Assembly: GCF_949292005.1 (NCBI RefSeq)
Contig: NZ_CASEXV010000029.1
Location: forward strand, 14,751 to 78,750
DNA from: an uncultured Bifidobacterium sp.
GTDB lineage: Bacteria > Actinomycetota > Actinomycetes > Actinomycetales > Bifidobacteriaceae
DNA: 64,000 nt
Reading direction: 5' to 3'
Made by a program: the position numbers and the translations under genes. Under the pieces are notes generated by a model, which worked only from the letters and a program-made list of their open reading frames with translations, had not been told where the DNA came from and searched no databases. Positions 1 to 7,372 of the stretch are shown piece by piece. Position 1 is the first letter of the stretch, and each line of letters begins with the position of its first letter.

Positions 1-250
1 TCGCGCGCTTCTGATTCACGCGGCGGCCGAATCCCGTCTTGGTGCGCTGACGCTTGCCGGCGCGGTTGAGGGTGTTGACGTTTGTCACCTTGACATTGAA
101 GATCTCTTCGACTGCCTGCTTGATCTGGACCTTGTTCGCTTCAGGCGCCACCACAAAGGTGTACTGTCCACGATCCGAGGCCGCATAGCTCTTTTCCGAG
201 ACAACAGGCTTGAGGATGACATCGTGAGCTGGGTTATGGATTGCGACCAT
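1..250 (-). CDS. rplW: 50S ribosomal protein L23 (3' end outside window)
   Basis: Large-subunit protein at the peptide exit tunnel, where trigger factor and SRP dock. Translation from the ATG at 248-250 reads MVAIHNPAHDVILKPVVSEKS and continues with the family segment VQIKQAVEEIFNVKVTNVNT and a basic C-terminal loop. About 83 of the usual ~98 residues are present; the rest lies beyond position 1. Two bases separate it from the rplD stop codon, so it is fourth in the S10 operon after rpsJ, rplC and rplD, as is standard in actinobacteria. Confidence 0.95.
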   Translation of the reverse strand, partial: MVAIHNPAHDVILKPVVSEKSYAASDRGQYTFVVAPEANKVQIKQAVEEIFNVKVTNVNTLNRAGKRQRTKTGFGRRVNQKRA

Positions 251-252
251 AA

Positions 253-918
253 TCAGGCCTCCTTCACGGTCGGCTCGGCCTTCGCCGCGACGAAGGCGTC
301 AAAACCCTCACGCGAGAAGACAACATACTGAGCGGTGACCACATCGTAGGTGTTGAGCTGGTCGGCGAACAGGACATGGACCGTGGGGATATTGCGCACG
401 GAGAGCCACTCATTGATGTTGTCGCGAGACAACACGACTGTGGTGAAGCTGTTCGAGGTCAGCGGATTGAGAACGGAGACCGCCACCTTGGTGGACGGCG
501 TCTCTCCGATGCCGAAGTCCACGACGGAGACCCTGCCCGCATTGGCCCTGTCCGAGAGGAGGTACCGCAACGCGGCAGCCTTCATCTTCTTGGGCGTGCG
601 CTGCTCATAGGAACGGGGAACCGGTCCATGTGCGATGGCTCCGTGCGCCCACTGGGGAGCGCGAATCGAACCTTGACGGGCACGACCCGTGCCCTTCTGC
701 TTCCAAGGCTTGCGTCCACCACCGGACACCGTCGAACGCGTCTTCACCGAATGGGTGCCCTGGCGCGCGGCCGCGAGCTGAGCGATGACCACCTGATGAA
801 TCAGCGGAACATGTGCCTGAATATCCTCGGCCGAAACACCGAAGATGGCTTCAGGAGCCTCAACCGTGCCCAGGGACTTGCCCTCGGCTCCGCTCACGTT
901 CAGAGTAATGTTGGCCAT
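253..918 (-). CDS. rplD: 50S ribosomal protein L4
   Basis: 221-residue L4. The central loop that enters the exit tunnel is seen as the basic segment GGGRKPWKQKGTGRARQGS, the diagnostic motif of the family. The N-terminal extension (about 15 residues before the conserved core) is typical of actinobacteria. It starts with ATG (MANITLNVSG) five bases after the rplC stop and ends two bases before rplW. In some bacteria L4 also represses its own operon; nothing here shows whether that applies. Confidence 0.97.
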   Translation of the reverse strand: MANITLNVSGAEGKSLGTVEAPEAIFGVSAEDIQAHVPLIHQVVIAQLAAARQGTHSVKTRSTVSGGGRKPWKQKGTGRARQGSIRAPQWAHGAIAHGPVPRSYEQRTPKKMKAAALRYLLSDRANAGRVSVVDFGIGETPSTKVAVSVLNPLTSNSFTTVVLSRDNINEWLSVRNIPTVHVLFADQLNTYDVVTAQYVVFSREGFDAFVAAKAEPTVKEA

Positions 919-923
919 GATGT

Positions 924-1574
924 TCAGGCTCCCTTCACTGCCGAACGAATGAGAACGATTCCACCTTTGGGCCCGGGGACAGCGCCCTTGACCGCGATGA
1001 TTCCGTTCTCGACGTCCGAGGAGACGACGGTGAGATTCAAAGCGCTCGTGGTGTCATGGCCCATACGGCCCGCCATATGCTTGCCCTTAAGAATTCGGCT
1101 TGGCGTGGCGCATGCTCCGACGGATCCGGGACGACGCTCGTTCTTGTGCGATCCATGTGTGCGGCGATAGGACTTGAAACCCCAGCGCTTGATCGTGCCA
1201 GCGAAACCCTTGCCCTTGCTAGTCCCTGTGACATCCACCTGGACACCCTCCGCGAATTGCTCGGCGGTGAGTTCCTGGCCGGGCTCGTAGGAGTCGGCGT
1301 CCTCGGTGCGGACCTCAACGAGGTGGCGCCTCGGCGTGACTCCGGCCTTCGCGAAATGCCCGGCCAACGGCCGGGTCACCTTGGTGGGGTCAATCTGGCC
1401 ATAGCCGAGCTGAACTGCCTTATAGCCGTCCTTCTCGCCATCCTTGACCATCGTGACCACGTTGGTGGAGACGTCGAGAAGCGTGACGGGAACGAAGTAA
1501 CCCTTCTCGTCCCACACCTGCGACATACCAAGCTTCCTGCCGAGCAGGGCGCTACGGTTGCTTTTCTGCGACAT
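924..1574 (-). CDS. rplC: 50S ribosomal protein L3
   Basis: 216-residue L3, which contacts the 3' end of 23S rRNA near the peptidyl transferase centre. Landmarks are LLGRKLGMSQVWDEKG near the N-terminus, DVTGTSKGKGFAGTIKRWGF in the middle and HGSHKNERRPGSVGACATPS. The frame stays open upstream to 1649, but the ATG giving MSQKSNRSALLGRK is preceded by GAGGAGGGAT at proper spacing and gives the family length, so it is chosen. Lies 16 bases after rpsJ. Confidence 0.97.
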   Translation of the reverse strand: MSQKSNRSALLGRKLGMSQVWDEKGYFVPVTLLDVSTNVVTMVKDGEKDGYKAVQLGYGQIDPTKVTRPLAGHFAKAGVTPRRHLVEVRTEDADSYEPGQELTAEQFAEGVQVDVTGTSKGKGFAGTIKRWGFKSYRRTHGSHKNERRPGSVGACATPSRILKGKHMAGRMGHDTTSALNLTVVSSDVENGIIAVKGAVPGPKGGIVLIRSAVKGA

Positions 1575-1590
1575 TGCGATCCCTCCTCCC

Positions 1591-1899
1591 CTACAGCTTG
1601 ATCTCGATGTTGACGTCTGCGGGCAGATCGATATGCATAAGGGAATCAACGGCCTTGGGGGTCGGATCCACGATATCGATCAGGCGCTTGTGGGTGCGCA
1701 TTTCGAAATGCTCGCGCGAGTCCTTGTACTTATGGGGAGAGCGGATCACACAGAACACGTTCTTCTCCGTCGGCAGAGGAACCGGACCCACCACGGTGGC
1801 ACCCGCATTCGTCACCGTTTCGACGATTTTCTTCGCCGACTGGTCGATGACCTCATGGTCATAGGACTTAAGCCTGATGCGGATTTTTTGTCCCGCCAT
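1591..1899 (-). CDS. rpsJ: 30S ribosomal protein S10
   Basis: 102-residue S10 (MAGQKIRIRLKSYDHEVIDQ), exact family length. S10 sits in the 30S head and, as NusE, is part of the antitermination complex. It is the first gene of the S10 operon, read leftward. About 320 bases without a gene lie upstream and presumably carry the operon promoter and leader. The start is fixed by the conserved N-terminus and an upstream AAGAAAGGGCGG purine stretch. Confidence 0.98.
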   Translation of the reverse strand: MAGQKIRIRLKSYDHEVIDQSAKKIVETVTNAGATVVGPVPLPTEKNVFCVIRSPHKYKDSREHFEMRTHKRLIDIVDPTPKAVDSLMHIDLPADVNIEIKL

Positions 1900-2160
1900 T
1901 GCCGTCCGCCCTTTCTTGCGTTTGTCTTGCTGATTTACTTAACCCTGTTGCAATAGGACACCGGCAAAAGGCGTCGTTCTACGAAAGACACCGATCATCA
2001 GTGCGAGGCCAACCCCTACAGGCCCGAAGACCGGTTGAAGCGCCATCGCTCGCTTTTTTTCTAACAAATATGCGAGCCCAAAACAGGCAACTTCTCCATT
2101 AAAGCACCGCAGGCCGCCTATTGCAACGGCGTGTCGTCCGGCGGCGAGTCGTTCGCCGAC
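1900..2160 (-). promoter_or_regulatory. S10 operon leader/promoter region
   Basis: No gene is seen on either strand. The segment 2050-2100 is AT-rich, and on the minus strand it contains possible promoter elements (TTGCCT with TGTTAG 18 bases later, a weak match), so transcription of rpsJ probably starts in this stretch and leaves a leader of roughly 150 bases. An 11-bp inverted repeat (GTTGCAATAGG at 1947-1957 and CCTATTGCAAC at 2117-2127) brackets the region. A leader-based control by a ribosomal protein is possible by analogy but not shown. Confidence 0.45.
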
Positions 2161-2178
2161 CCGTGACAAGGGTCACAT
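2161..2178. promoter_or_regulatory. Inverted repeat, candidate Rex- or Crp-type operator
   Basis: The sequence CCGTGACAAGGGTCACAT contains GTGAC-N4-GTCAC. On the minus strand it reads ATGTGACCCTTGTCACGG, close to the stronger site upstream of adhE (TTGTGACCTGCATCACAA). It lies 45 bases before the GTG start of the acetolactate decarboxylase gene, a position suited to transcriptional control of that gene. The regulator is inferred only from the half-site shape. Confidence 0.4.
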
Positions 2179-2222
2179 TTCATTGGCACGCACGGTGATG
2201 AGGGACGGAATATCGTGGAGGA

Positions 2223-2974
2223 GTGACAATCAACGAAGCCCAGAGCATTCGACCCATCAGCGAGGGCGGCGCCAACATGCTCTACCAGCATGGCACACTC
2301 GCCCAATTGGTTCCAGGCCTGCTCGAGGGAACGACGACGATCGGGGACATCCTCTCCCACGGCGACACCGGCATCGGCACCGGCGAGGGTTGGACGGCGA
2401 GATCATCATCATGAATTCCCACGCCTGGAAGGTCGGCGCAGACAGGCGCGCGATCGAGGTTCCGCCATCCTTCAGCATGCCTTTCGTAACAGTCCACAAA
2501 GCCGCGTTCCAATATCAATGCACTCGAAAAGACATCGGTCTGGAGGATCTGAACTCCAGGATCGTGGAGGCCAACGGACGCGCCAACACCTTCTTCTCCG
2601 TGATCGTCCACGGCCGCTTCAGTTTCATGAAAACCAGGGCCGTCATCAAACAGCACGCCCCCTATCCCACATTGGAACAGGTCGCGGACCGTCAGGCGAT
2701 GTTTCTGGCGAACGACGTGGAGGGAACCATGTTGGGCTATTTCACCCCTCCCGTGTTCAATGGCGCCGCGATGGCCGGATTCCACGAGCACTTCCTGTCT
2801 GATGACCACACGGTCGGCGGTCACGTCCTCGATGGCGTGCTGGAGGAGGGGGATGTCCTCAGCCAAGTGTTCGACACCCTTGTGCAGCATCTTCCAGTGG
2901 ACAATCCTCAATACCGCGAGCACGACTTCAGCGCCGACAGGGTTCAGGAGGCCCTTGAGAAAGCAGAACGGTAA
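2223..2974 (+). pseudogene. alsD: Alpha-acetolactate decarboxylase, frameshifted
   Basis: The enzyme converts 2-acetolactate to acetoin plus CO2. The product is split over two frames: residues 1-56 from the GTG at 2223 (MLYQHGTLAQLVPGLLEG, then SHGDTGIGTGEG), and the rest in the next frame from about 2390 (LDGEIIIMNSHAWKVG). Joined with one extra base they give about 250 residues, the family length, with the zinc-binding HEH...GGH cluster (FHEHFLSDDHTVGGHV) intact. The break sits at GAGGGTTGGAC, where family proteins need GAG-GGN-TTG-GAC, so one base is missing. Preceded by GTGGAG at the GTG start; an ATG at 2277 is an alternative. It could be a recent pseudogene or a sequencing error. Confidence 0.8.
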
Positions 2975-3053
2975 GCGCATGACCGAATACGATCCGGAAC
3001 GGGACGTGGACCGGAAAGGCGTCCGCAACCGGATCGCCCGGGCCCCTACGAGT

Positions 3054-3083
3054 GTGGGGGCCCGCCTCTGCGGTTGCCCCCAC
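3054..3083. terminator. Hairpin between convergent alsD and adhE
   Basis: Perfect 8-bp inverted repeat (GTGGGGGC at 3054-3061, GCCCCCAC at 3076-3083) with a 14-base loop, placed between two convergent genes. There is no T-run on either side, so termination is inferred from position and stability only. Confidence 0.4.
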
Positions 3084-3131
3084 CTGATTCGTCGCCTTAT
3101 CGGCGCCGCCCTCACAGCGATCAGATAACCG

Positions 3132-5864
3132 TCACAGCCTTTCCGAGGCCTCTTCGGTCGCGTCCTCTCCCTCACGCCGCACCCGCAGACGATGCCCCTC
3201 ACTCTGGCTAACCCCGTAGTACGCCGCAATTGCGATGTCCTTCATGTCCTCGATCTGAGGAACCCGCGGATTGGCCGGGGTGCACTGGTCCTCGAACGCC
3301 CGCATGCCGATCTGATCGAGAACGCTCCAGAAATAATCCTCGTCAACGCCGAGCTGTTGGAAGCTGGAGTTCATGCCCAATTTGACGTCGCGGTATTCCT
3401 CAACGGCCAGAGCAAGGTTCTCCACTCCCTCCTGAGGCGTCTTTCCGGGATTGACACCAAGGTCGCGAGCCAGATCCTGATAGCGCTCGGCGGCCACGTA
3501 CTTGTTGTACTTCGGCCAACTTGTCGGCTCCATCGGAATCGAGCCGTTGTACCGGATCACATAAGGCAGGAGCACGGAATTCGTGCGCCCGTGGGCGATA
3601 TGGCACAGCGCTCCGATCGTATGGGCCATTCCATGGCACATCCCCAGGAACGCGGAGCCGAAAGCCATGCCCGCCATCGTGGCGGCGTTGTGCATTCGCT
3701 CCTTGGCCAGTGTGCGTTCCTCGCCGTCCTCACCGTTCACCGACATGTCGAGATTGTCCCAAATCAACCGTGCGGCATGCAGTGCCATCGCATCGGTGAA
3801 GTCGTTGGCGTAGACGGAGACATAGGCCTCCATGGCATGGGTCAAGGCATCGAATCCGGAGTCCTGGGCCAGTGTGCGCGGCTGGGTGCGCGCCAAGACC
3901 GGGTCGACGATGGCGACGGATGGCGTCAGCGCGTAATCGGTTATCGGATATTTATAGCCGGTCTTATGATCGGTGATCACCGCGAACGGCGTCACCTCGG
4001 AACCCGTTCCCGAGGAGGTTGGAATGCACACGAGTTTGGCCTTGTTCCCGAGCGGCGGAATCTTGAAGGCGCGTTTGCGGATGTCGAAGAACTTCTCCCG
4101 GACATCGGAGAAGGCGATCTCCGGACGCTCATAGAGGAGCCACATGATCTTCGCCGCGTCCATGGGCGATCCCCCACCAACGGCGATGATGGTGTCGGGC
4201 TGGAACTCGTCACGCATCATGGAGGCGCCCCGCTCGACGGTCTCCACCGAAGGCTCCGGCTCGACATAATCGATGATCCGGAAGGTCACACGGTTGTGCC
4301 TCGCACGAAGCTGATCGATCACCTTGTCGACGATGCCCAGTTGCTCCATAACCCTGTCGCATACGATGACCGCGCGCTCGATGCCATACATGTCGCGAAG
4401 ATAGCGGATGGCGTTCGGCTCGAAATAGGTCTTCGCAGGAATCTTGAACCACTGCATGTTGTTGTTCCTCCGCGCGATCCGCTTGATGTTGATGAGATTC
4501 ACGGCTTGTACGTTGCCCGACACCGAATTGCCGCCATAGGAGCCGCAGCCCAGCGTCAGCGAGGGCGCTATCGCGTTGTAGATGTCTCCGATGCCACCCA
4601 GCGAGGACGGGGAGTTCCAGATGATTCTGCAGGCATGCATCCGCAGCCCATACTCACGCACAAGATCCTCGTTGTTCGTGTGGATGGCCGCAGTGTGCCC
4701 GGCTCCGTGCTCCAGCATCTTCTCGCACATGAGGAAGCCCTGCTCCTGATCGTCCGCCTTGAGAACGGCCTGTACGGGAGCGAGCTTCTCCATGGTCAGA
4801 GGCTCATTCTCGCCCACCTCCTTGCACTCCGCGGCGAGGATGGTCACATCATCGGGAACCTCGAACCCCGCGGCGTGCGCGATGAACTGCGGGGACTTGC
4901 CGGGAACGACCGAATTGAGCTTCGGCGTCTTCCCGGAATATGAAACGCAGCCGAACATGTACTGCTCCAGCTTCGCCTTCTCCTCATCATTGACGAAATA
5001 GGCCCGGCGGCGCTTCAGCTCGTCGATAAGCGCGGAGTAAATCTCCTTGCGGGCGATGATCGCCTGCTCCGTCGCACAGATCATTCCGTAGTCGAAATGC
5101 TTGGACAGGACCAGATCGTTCGCCGCCCTGATCACGTCAACATCGGAATCGACATATGCGGGGGCATTTCCGGGGCCCACGCCCAACGCCGGTTTCCCTG
5201 AGGTGTACGCGGCCTTGACCATGCCGGGCCCCCCGGTCGCGAGGATGGTCGCCACCCCCGGATGGTTCATCAACGCGCCGGTGGCCTGAATGGACGGATG
5301 CTCGATCCATTGGATGCAGTTCTCAGGCGCGCCCGCCGCCACTGCCGCGTCGCGGACGATTCGAGCCGCCTCCGAAGAGCTCTTCTGCGCGAAGGGGTGG
5401 AATCCGAAGATGATGGGGCAGCGCGTTTTAAGCGCTATCAGCGATTTGAAAATCGCCGTCGATGTGGGATTCGTGACTGGAGTGACTCCGGCCACGACAC
5501 CCACGGGCTCGGCTATCTCATCGATTCCCAGGACGTCATCCGATCGAATCACGCCTACCGTTCGCTGATTCGCCAGATAGTTCGTGACATGCTCGCAAGC
5601 GAAGATGTTCTTCGTGGCCTTGTCCTCCACAAGACCGCGGCCCGTCTCATCGACGGCCATCTTGGCGAGTACAAGGTGCTTATTCAGGGCGGCGATCGAG
5701 GCTTTGGCGACAATCCGGTCCACCTGCTCCTGATCGAGACGCTCGAACTCCGCCAACGCCTCTTGGGCCTTGCCCACAAGGGCGTCCACCTCGGCCTGCG
5801 CCTGCGCCTGGACCTCCTCGGGCGTGGGCTTGGCGAGATTCGCGTCATTGTGTTCGTCTGACAT
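3132..5864 (-). CDS. adhE: Bifunctional acetaldehyde-CoA/alcohol dehydrogenase
   Basis: Reduces acetyl-CoA to acetaldehyde and then to ethanol, regenerating NAD+ in fermentation (the ethanol branch of the bifid shunt). The 910 residues comprise an N-terminal CoA-acylating aldehyde dehydrogenase domain (about 25-470; catalytic Cys in DYGMICATEQAII) and a C-terminal iron-dependent alcohol dehydrogenase domain (about 480-880; GGGSPMDAAK nucleotide loop and the metal-binding stretch GMCHGMAHTIGALCHIAHGR). The length matches bifidobacterial AdhE. The ATG is preceded by GAGGAGGAC. A TTGTGA-N6-TCACAA operator lies 63 bases upstream. Confidence 0.97.
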   Translation of the reverse strand: MSDEHNDANLAKPTPEEVQAQAQAEVDALVGKAQEALAEFERLDQEQVDRIVAKASIAALNKHLVLAKMAVDETGRGLVEDKATKNIFACEHVTNYLANQRTVGVIRSDDVLGIDEIAEPVGVVAGVTPVTNPTSTAIFKSLIALKTRCPIIFGFHPFAQKSSSEAARIVRDAAVAAGAPENCIQWIEHPSIQATGALMNHPGVATILATGGPGMVKAAYTSGKPALGVGPGNAPAYVDSDVDVIRAANDLVLSKHFDYGMICATEQAIIARKEIYSALIDELKRRRAYFVNDEEKAKLEQYMFGCVSYSGKTPKLNSVVPGKSPQFIAHAAGFEVPDDVTILAAECKEVGENEPLTMEKLAPVQAVLKADDQEQGFLMCEKMLEHGAGHTAAIHTNNEDLVREYGLRMHACRIIWNSPSSLGGIGDIYNAIAPSLTLGCGSYGGNSVSGNVQAVNLINIKRIARRNNNMQWFKIPAKTYFEPNAIRYLRDMYGIERAVIVCDRVMEQLGIVDKVIDQLRARHNRVTFRIIDYVEPEPSVETVERGASMMRDEFQPDTIIAVGGGSPMDAAKIMWLLYERPEIAFSDVREKFFDIRKRAFKIPPLGNKAKLVCIPTSSGTGSEVTPFAVITDHKTGYKYPITDYALTPSVAIVDPVLARTQPRTLAQDSGFDALTHAMEAYVSVYANDFTDAMALHAARLIWDNLDMSVNGEDGEERTLAKERMHNAATMAGMAFGSAFLGMCHGMAHTIGALCHIAHGRTNSVLLPYVIRYNGSIPMEPTSWPKYNKYVAAERYQDLARDLGVNPGKTPQEGVENLALAVEEYRDVKLGMNSSFQQLGVDEDYFWSVLDQIGMRAFEDQCTPANPRVPQIEDMKDIAIAAYYGVSQSEGHRLRVRREGEDATEEASERL

Positions 5865-5885
5865 GCAGTCCTCCTCACATAATGC

Positions 5886-5899
5886 CCATTGCGCAATGG
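5886..5899. promoter_or_regulatory. 14-bp perfect palindrome in the adhE leader
   Basis: CCATTGCGCAATGG, an uninterrupted palindrome 22-35 bases upstream of the adhE start codon and within the probable mRNA leader. It could be a second operator or a small RNA hairpin; outer bases ATGCCC...GGGCAT (5882-5910) can also pair around it. Confidence 0.3.
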
Positions 5900-5926
5900 T
5901 CGACGGGCATCGTCAACGTCACCTAT

Positions 5927-5944
5927 TTGTGACCTGCATCACAA
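5927..5944. promoter_or_regulatory. Rex/Crp-like operator upstream of adhE
   Basis: TTGTGACCTGCATCACAA: a perfect TTGTGA-N6-TCACAA inverted repeat 63 bases before adhE. It fits the redox repressor Rex (family consensus TTGTGAANNNNTTCACAA) at 12 of 14 positions and also the Crp half-site TGTGA. Rex control of adhE is established in many Gram-positive bacteria, so Rex is the likelier reading, but the sequence alone cannot decide. Confidence 0.65.
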
Positions 5945-6100
5945 TGTATCGGACAAGATGTACGAGCCGCGGGACTGCGTGGAGTTGAGCGTTTCATGAA
6001 TGAAGTCGGCCTGGGCATGTGCGGGGTTGAAACTATTGTGTGTGCTTCCGTGCGTTTAGGCGGCGCACCGGTCCGGGCACCGGCAAGCCCATGTCCGGAT

Positions 6101-6138
6101 AAAAAATGCCGTCCCGGTCCCCATGGACCAGAACGGCA
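6101..6138 (-). terminator. Rho-independent terminator of rplM-rpsI
   Basis: On the minus strand a stem TGCCGTTCTGGTCC / GGACCGGGACGGCA with an ATGG loop is followed directly by TTTTTT. It begins 18 bases after the rpsI stop codon. The 110 bases between it and the adhE operator region hold nothing else that I recognise. Confidence 0.9.
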
Positions 6139-6155
6139 AGGACGGAGGTCGACGT

Positions 6156-6644
6156 TTAGCGCTTCGAGAACTGCGGAGCGCGACGAGCCTTGTGCAGACC
6201 CGCCTTCTTACGCTCGACAGCACGCGCGTCGCGAGTCAGGAATCCGGCCTTCTTCAAGGTGGGACGATTGGCGTCGCGGTCGATGCTGTTGAGCGCACGG
6301 GCCACACCGAGGCGGATGGCACCGGCCTGACCGGTCTTGCCTCCACCATCGACGAGCACGATGACATCGAATTTGTTCTCGAGCTTGAGCAGAACGATCG
6401 GGGAATTCACCTCGCGCTGCAGAAGCCTGGACGGGAAGTATCCGTCAAGGGTGCGCCCATTGATCGTCCACTGGCCGCTGCCGGGAACGAGACGGACGCG
6501 GGCGATGGCCTCCTTGCGGCGGCCTGTGCCGTAGCCCGGAGCGATCGCGGACGTGCCGGTGCCGGCCCCGGAGTTGGTCTCGGTGGTGTATGACGTCAGA
6601 TTGTCCTCGGCCTCGACGGCGGAGGATGTGGTGTTATCAGCCAT
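6156..6644 (-). CDS. rpsI: 30S ribosomal protein S9
   Basis: 162-residue S9. The conserved core starts at GYGTGRRKEAIARVRLVPG (about residue 45) and ends with the canonical KKAGLHKARRAPQFSKR tail that reaches the P-site tRNA. The N-terminal ~40 residues form an acidic, Thr-rich extension found in bifidobacterial S9. Two in-frame ATGs lie 6 bases apart; MADNTTSS is chosen because it stands 9 bases from GGGAG. The gene lies 20 bases after rplM, in one operon. Confidence 0.96.
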   Translation of the reverse strand: MADNTTSSAVEAEDNLTSYTTETNSGAGTGTSAIAPGYGTGRRKEAIARVRLVPGSGQWTINGRTLDGYFPSRLLQREVNSPIVLLKLENKFDVIVLVDGGGKTGQAGAIRLGVARALNSIDRDANRPTLKKAGFLTRDARAVERKKAGLHKARRAPQFSKR

Positions 6645-6664
6645 GGTCATTTTCTCCCTTCGGT

Positions 6665-7114
6665 TCACTTGGCCTGCTGCGAGACCTGAGTGATCTCGAA
6701 GATCGTGGGCTTCTGCGGTGTATGGGGATGCTCGGATCCCTCAAACACATGCAGACGTCCCAACTGAACGCTCGCCAGACGGTTCTTGGGCAGCATGCCA
6801 CGAACCGCGGAGATGATGATACGGTCGGGGTTCGTCGCGAGCAGCCTTGCGTATGTGTCCGCGCGCAATCCTCCCGGTCGACCGGAATGGGAGTAGAGCT
6901 CCTTGCCCATCTTGTTGCCAGTCAAAGCGACCTTCGCCGCGTTGATGACGATGACATGGTTGCCGGAATCCGCGTGGGGCGCGAAGGTGGGCTTGTTCTT
7001 GCCGCGAAGCAGCGTGGCCACCTGCGTGGCGAGACGTCCGAGAACCACATCTGTGGCGTCGACGACATACCAATCATGAGTCAGATCGTCCGACTTTGGT
7101 GTGAACGTTTTCAC
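6665..7114 (-). CDS. rplM: 50S ribosomal protein L13
   Basis: 149-residue L13 (DWYVVDATDVVLGRLATQVA, then GRPGGLRADTYARLLATNPD and the C-terminal PHTPQKP). Start is GTG: the codon at 7112-7114 gives MKTFTPKSDDLTHDW, with AAAAAGG upstream. First gene of the rplM-rpsI operon. It has its own promoter at 7273-7301, leaving a leader of about 150 bases. Confidence 0.97.
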   Translation of the reverse strand: MKTFTPKSDDLTHDWYVVDATDVVLGRLATQVATLLRGKNKPTFAPHADSGNHVIVINAAKVALTGNKMGKELYSHSGRPGGLRADTYARLLATNPDRIIISAVRGMLPKNRLASVQLGRLHVFEGSEHPHTPQKPTIFEITQVSQQAK

Positions 7115-7272
7115 GAGTGTACCTTTTTCTCGATATTGTGTTCCGGACCGCGGCCATCACGCGCTGACGCGCGAGGTGACAACTGGTCTCATTACCGTGG
7201 GCTCCCTGAAAGTCCTCGGTGGCGAGTGGGAAGCGCTTTGAAGGACCCCTTAGGGAAACACAACAATCCTTT

Positions 7273-7301
7273 ACTATATCGCCGGTATGGACGAACCGCA
7301 A
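7273..7301 (-). promoter_or_regulatory. Promoter of rplM-rpsI
   Basis: On the minus strand TTGCGG (7296-7301) and TATAGT (7273-7278) are separated by exactly 17 bases, a good sigma-70-type match. Transcription would start near 7266, giving a leader of about 150 bases before the GTG of rplM, long enough for leader-mediated control. Confidence 0.7.
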
Positions 7302-7307
7302 CATGCC

Positions 7308-7348
7308 GGCTCGCGTGGGTCGGATTCCGACTCCAACCCACGCGAGCC
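7308..7348. terminator. Strong hairpin after malQ
   Basis: Perfect 13-bp inverted repeat (GGCTCGCGTGGGT at 7308-7320 and its complement at 7336-7348) with a 15-base loop, 25 bases downstream of the malQ stop and just upstream of the rplM promoter. No T-run follows on the minus strand. It is placed to end malQ transcription. Confidence 0.55.
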
Positions 7349-7372
7349 CACACGGCAACGATCCAAACCCGA

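Noticed and set aside
376..1170. 264-aa plus-strand ORF over rplD/rplC
   Set aside because: Antisense to two well-conserved ribosomal genes; composition is the usual reverse-frame product of GC-rich codons, no RBS, no family.
2760..3128. 122-aa plus-strand ORF continuing past alsD
   Set aside because: Most of it overlaps alsD in another frame; the part beyond 2975 is short, Arg-rich and crosses the hairpin at 3054-3083.
2282..3229. 315-aa minus-strand ORF across alsD and the end of adhE
   Set aside because: Opposite to the clear alsD product and runs into adhE; no recognisable motif.
3192..4943. 583-aa plus-strand ORF
   Set aside because: Entirely antisense to adhE; His/Arg/Asp-rich shadow composition.
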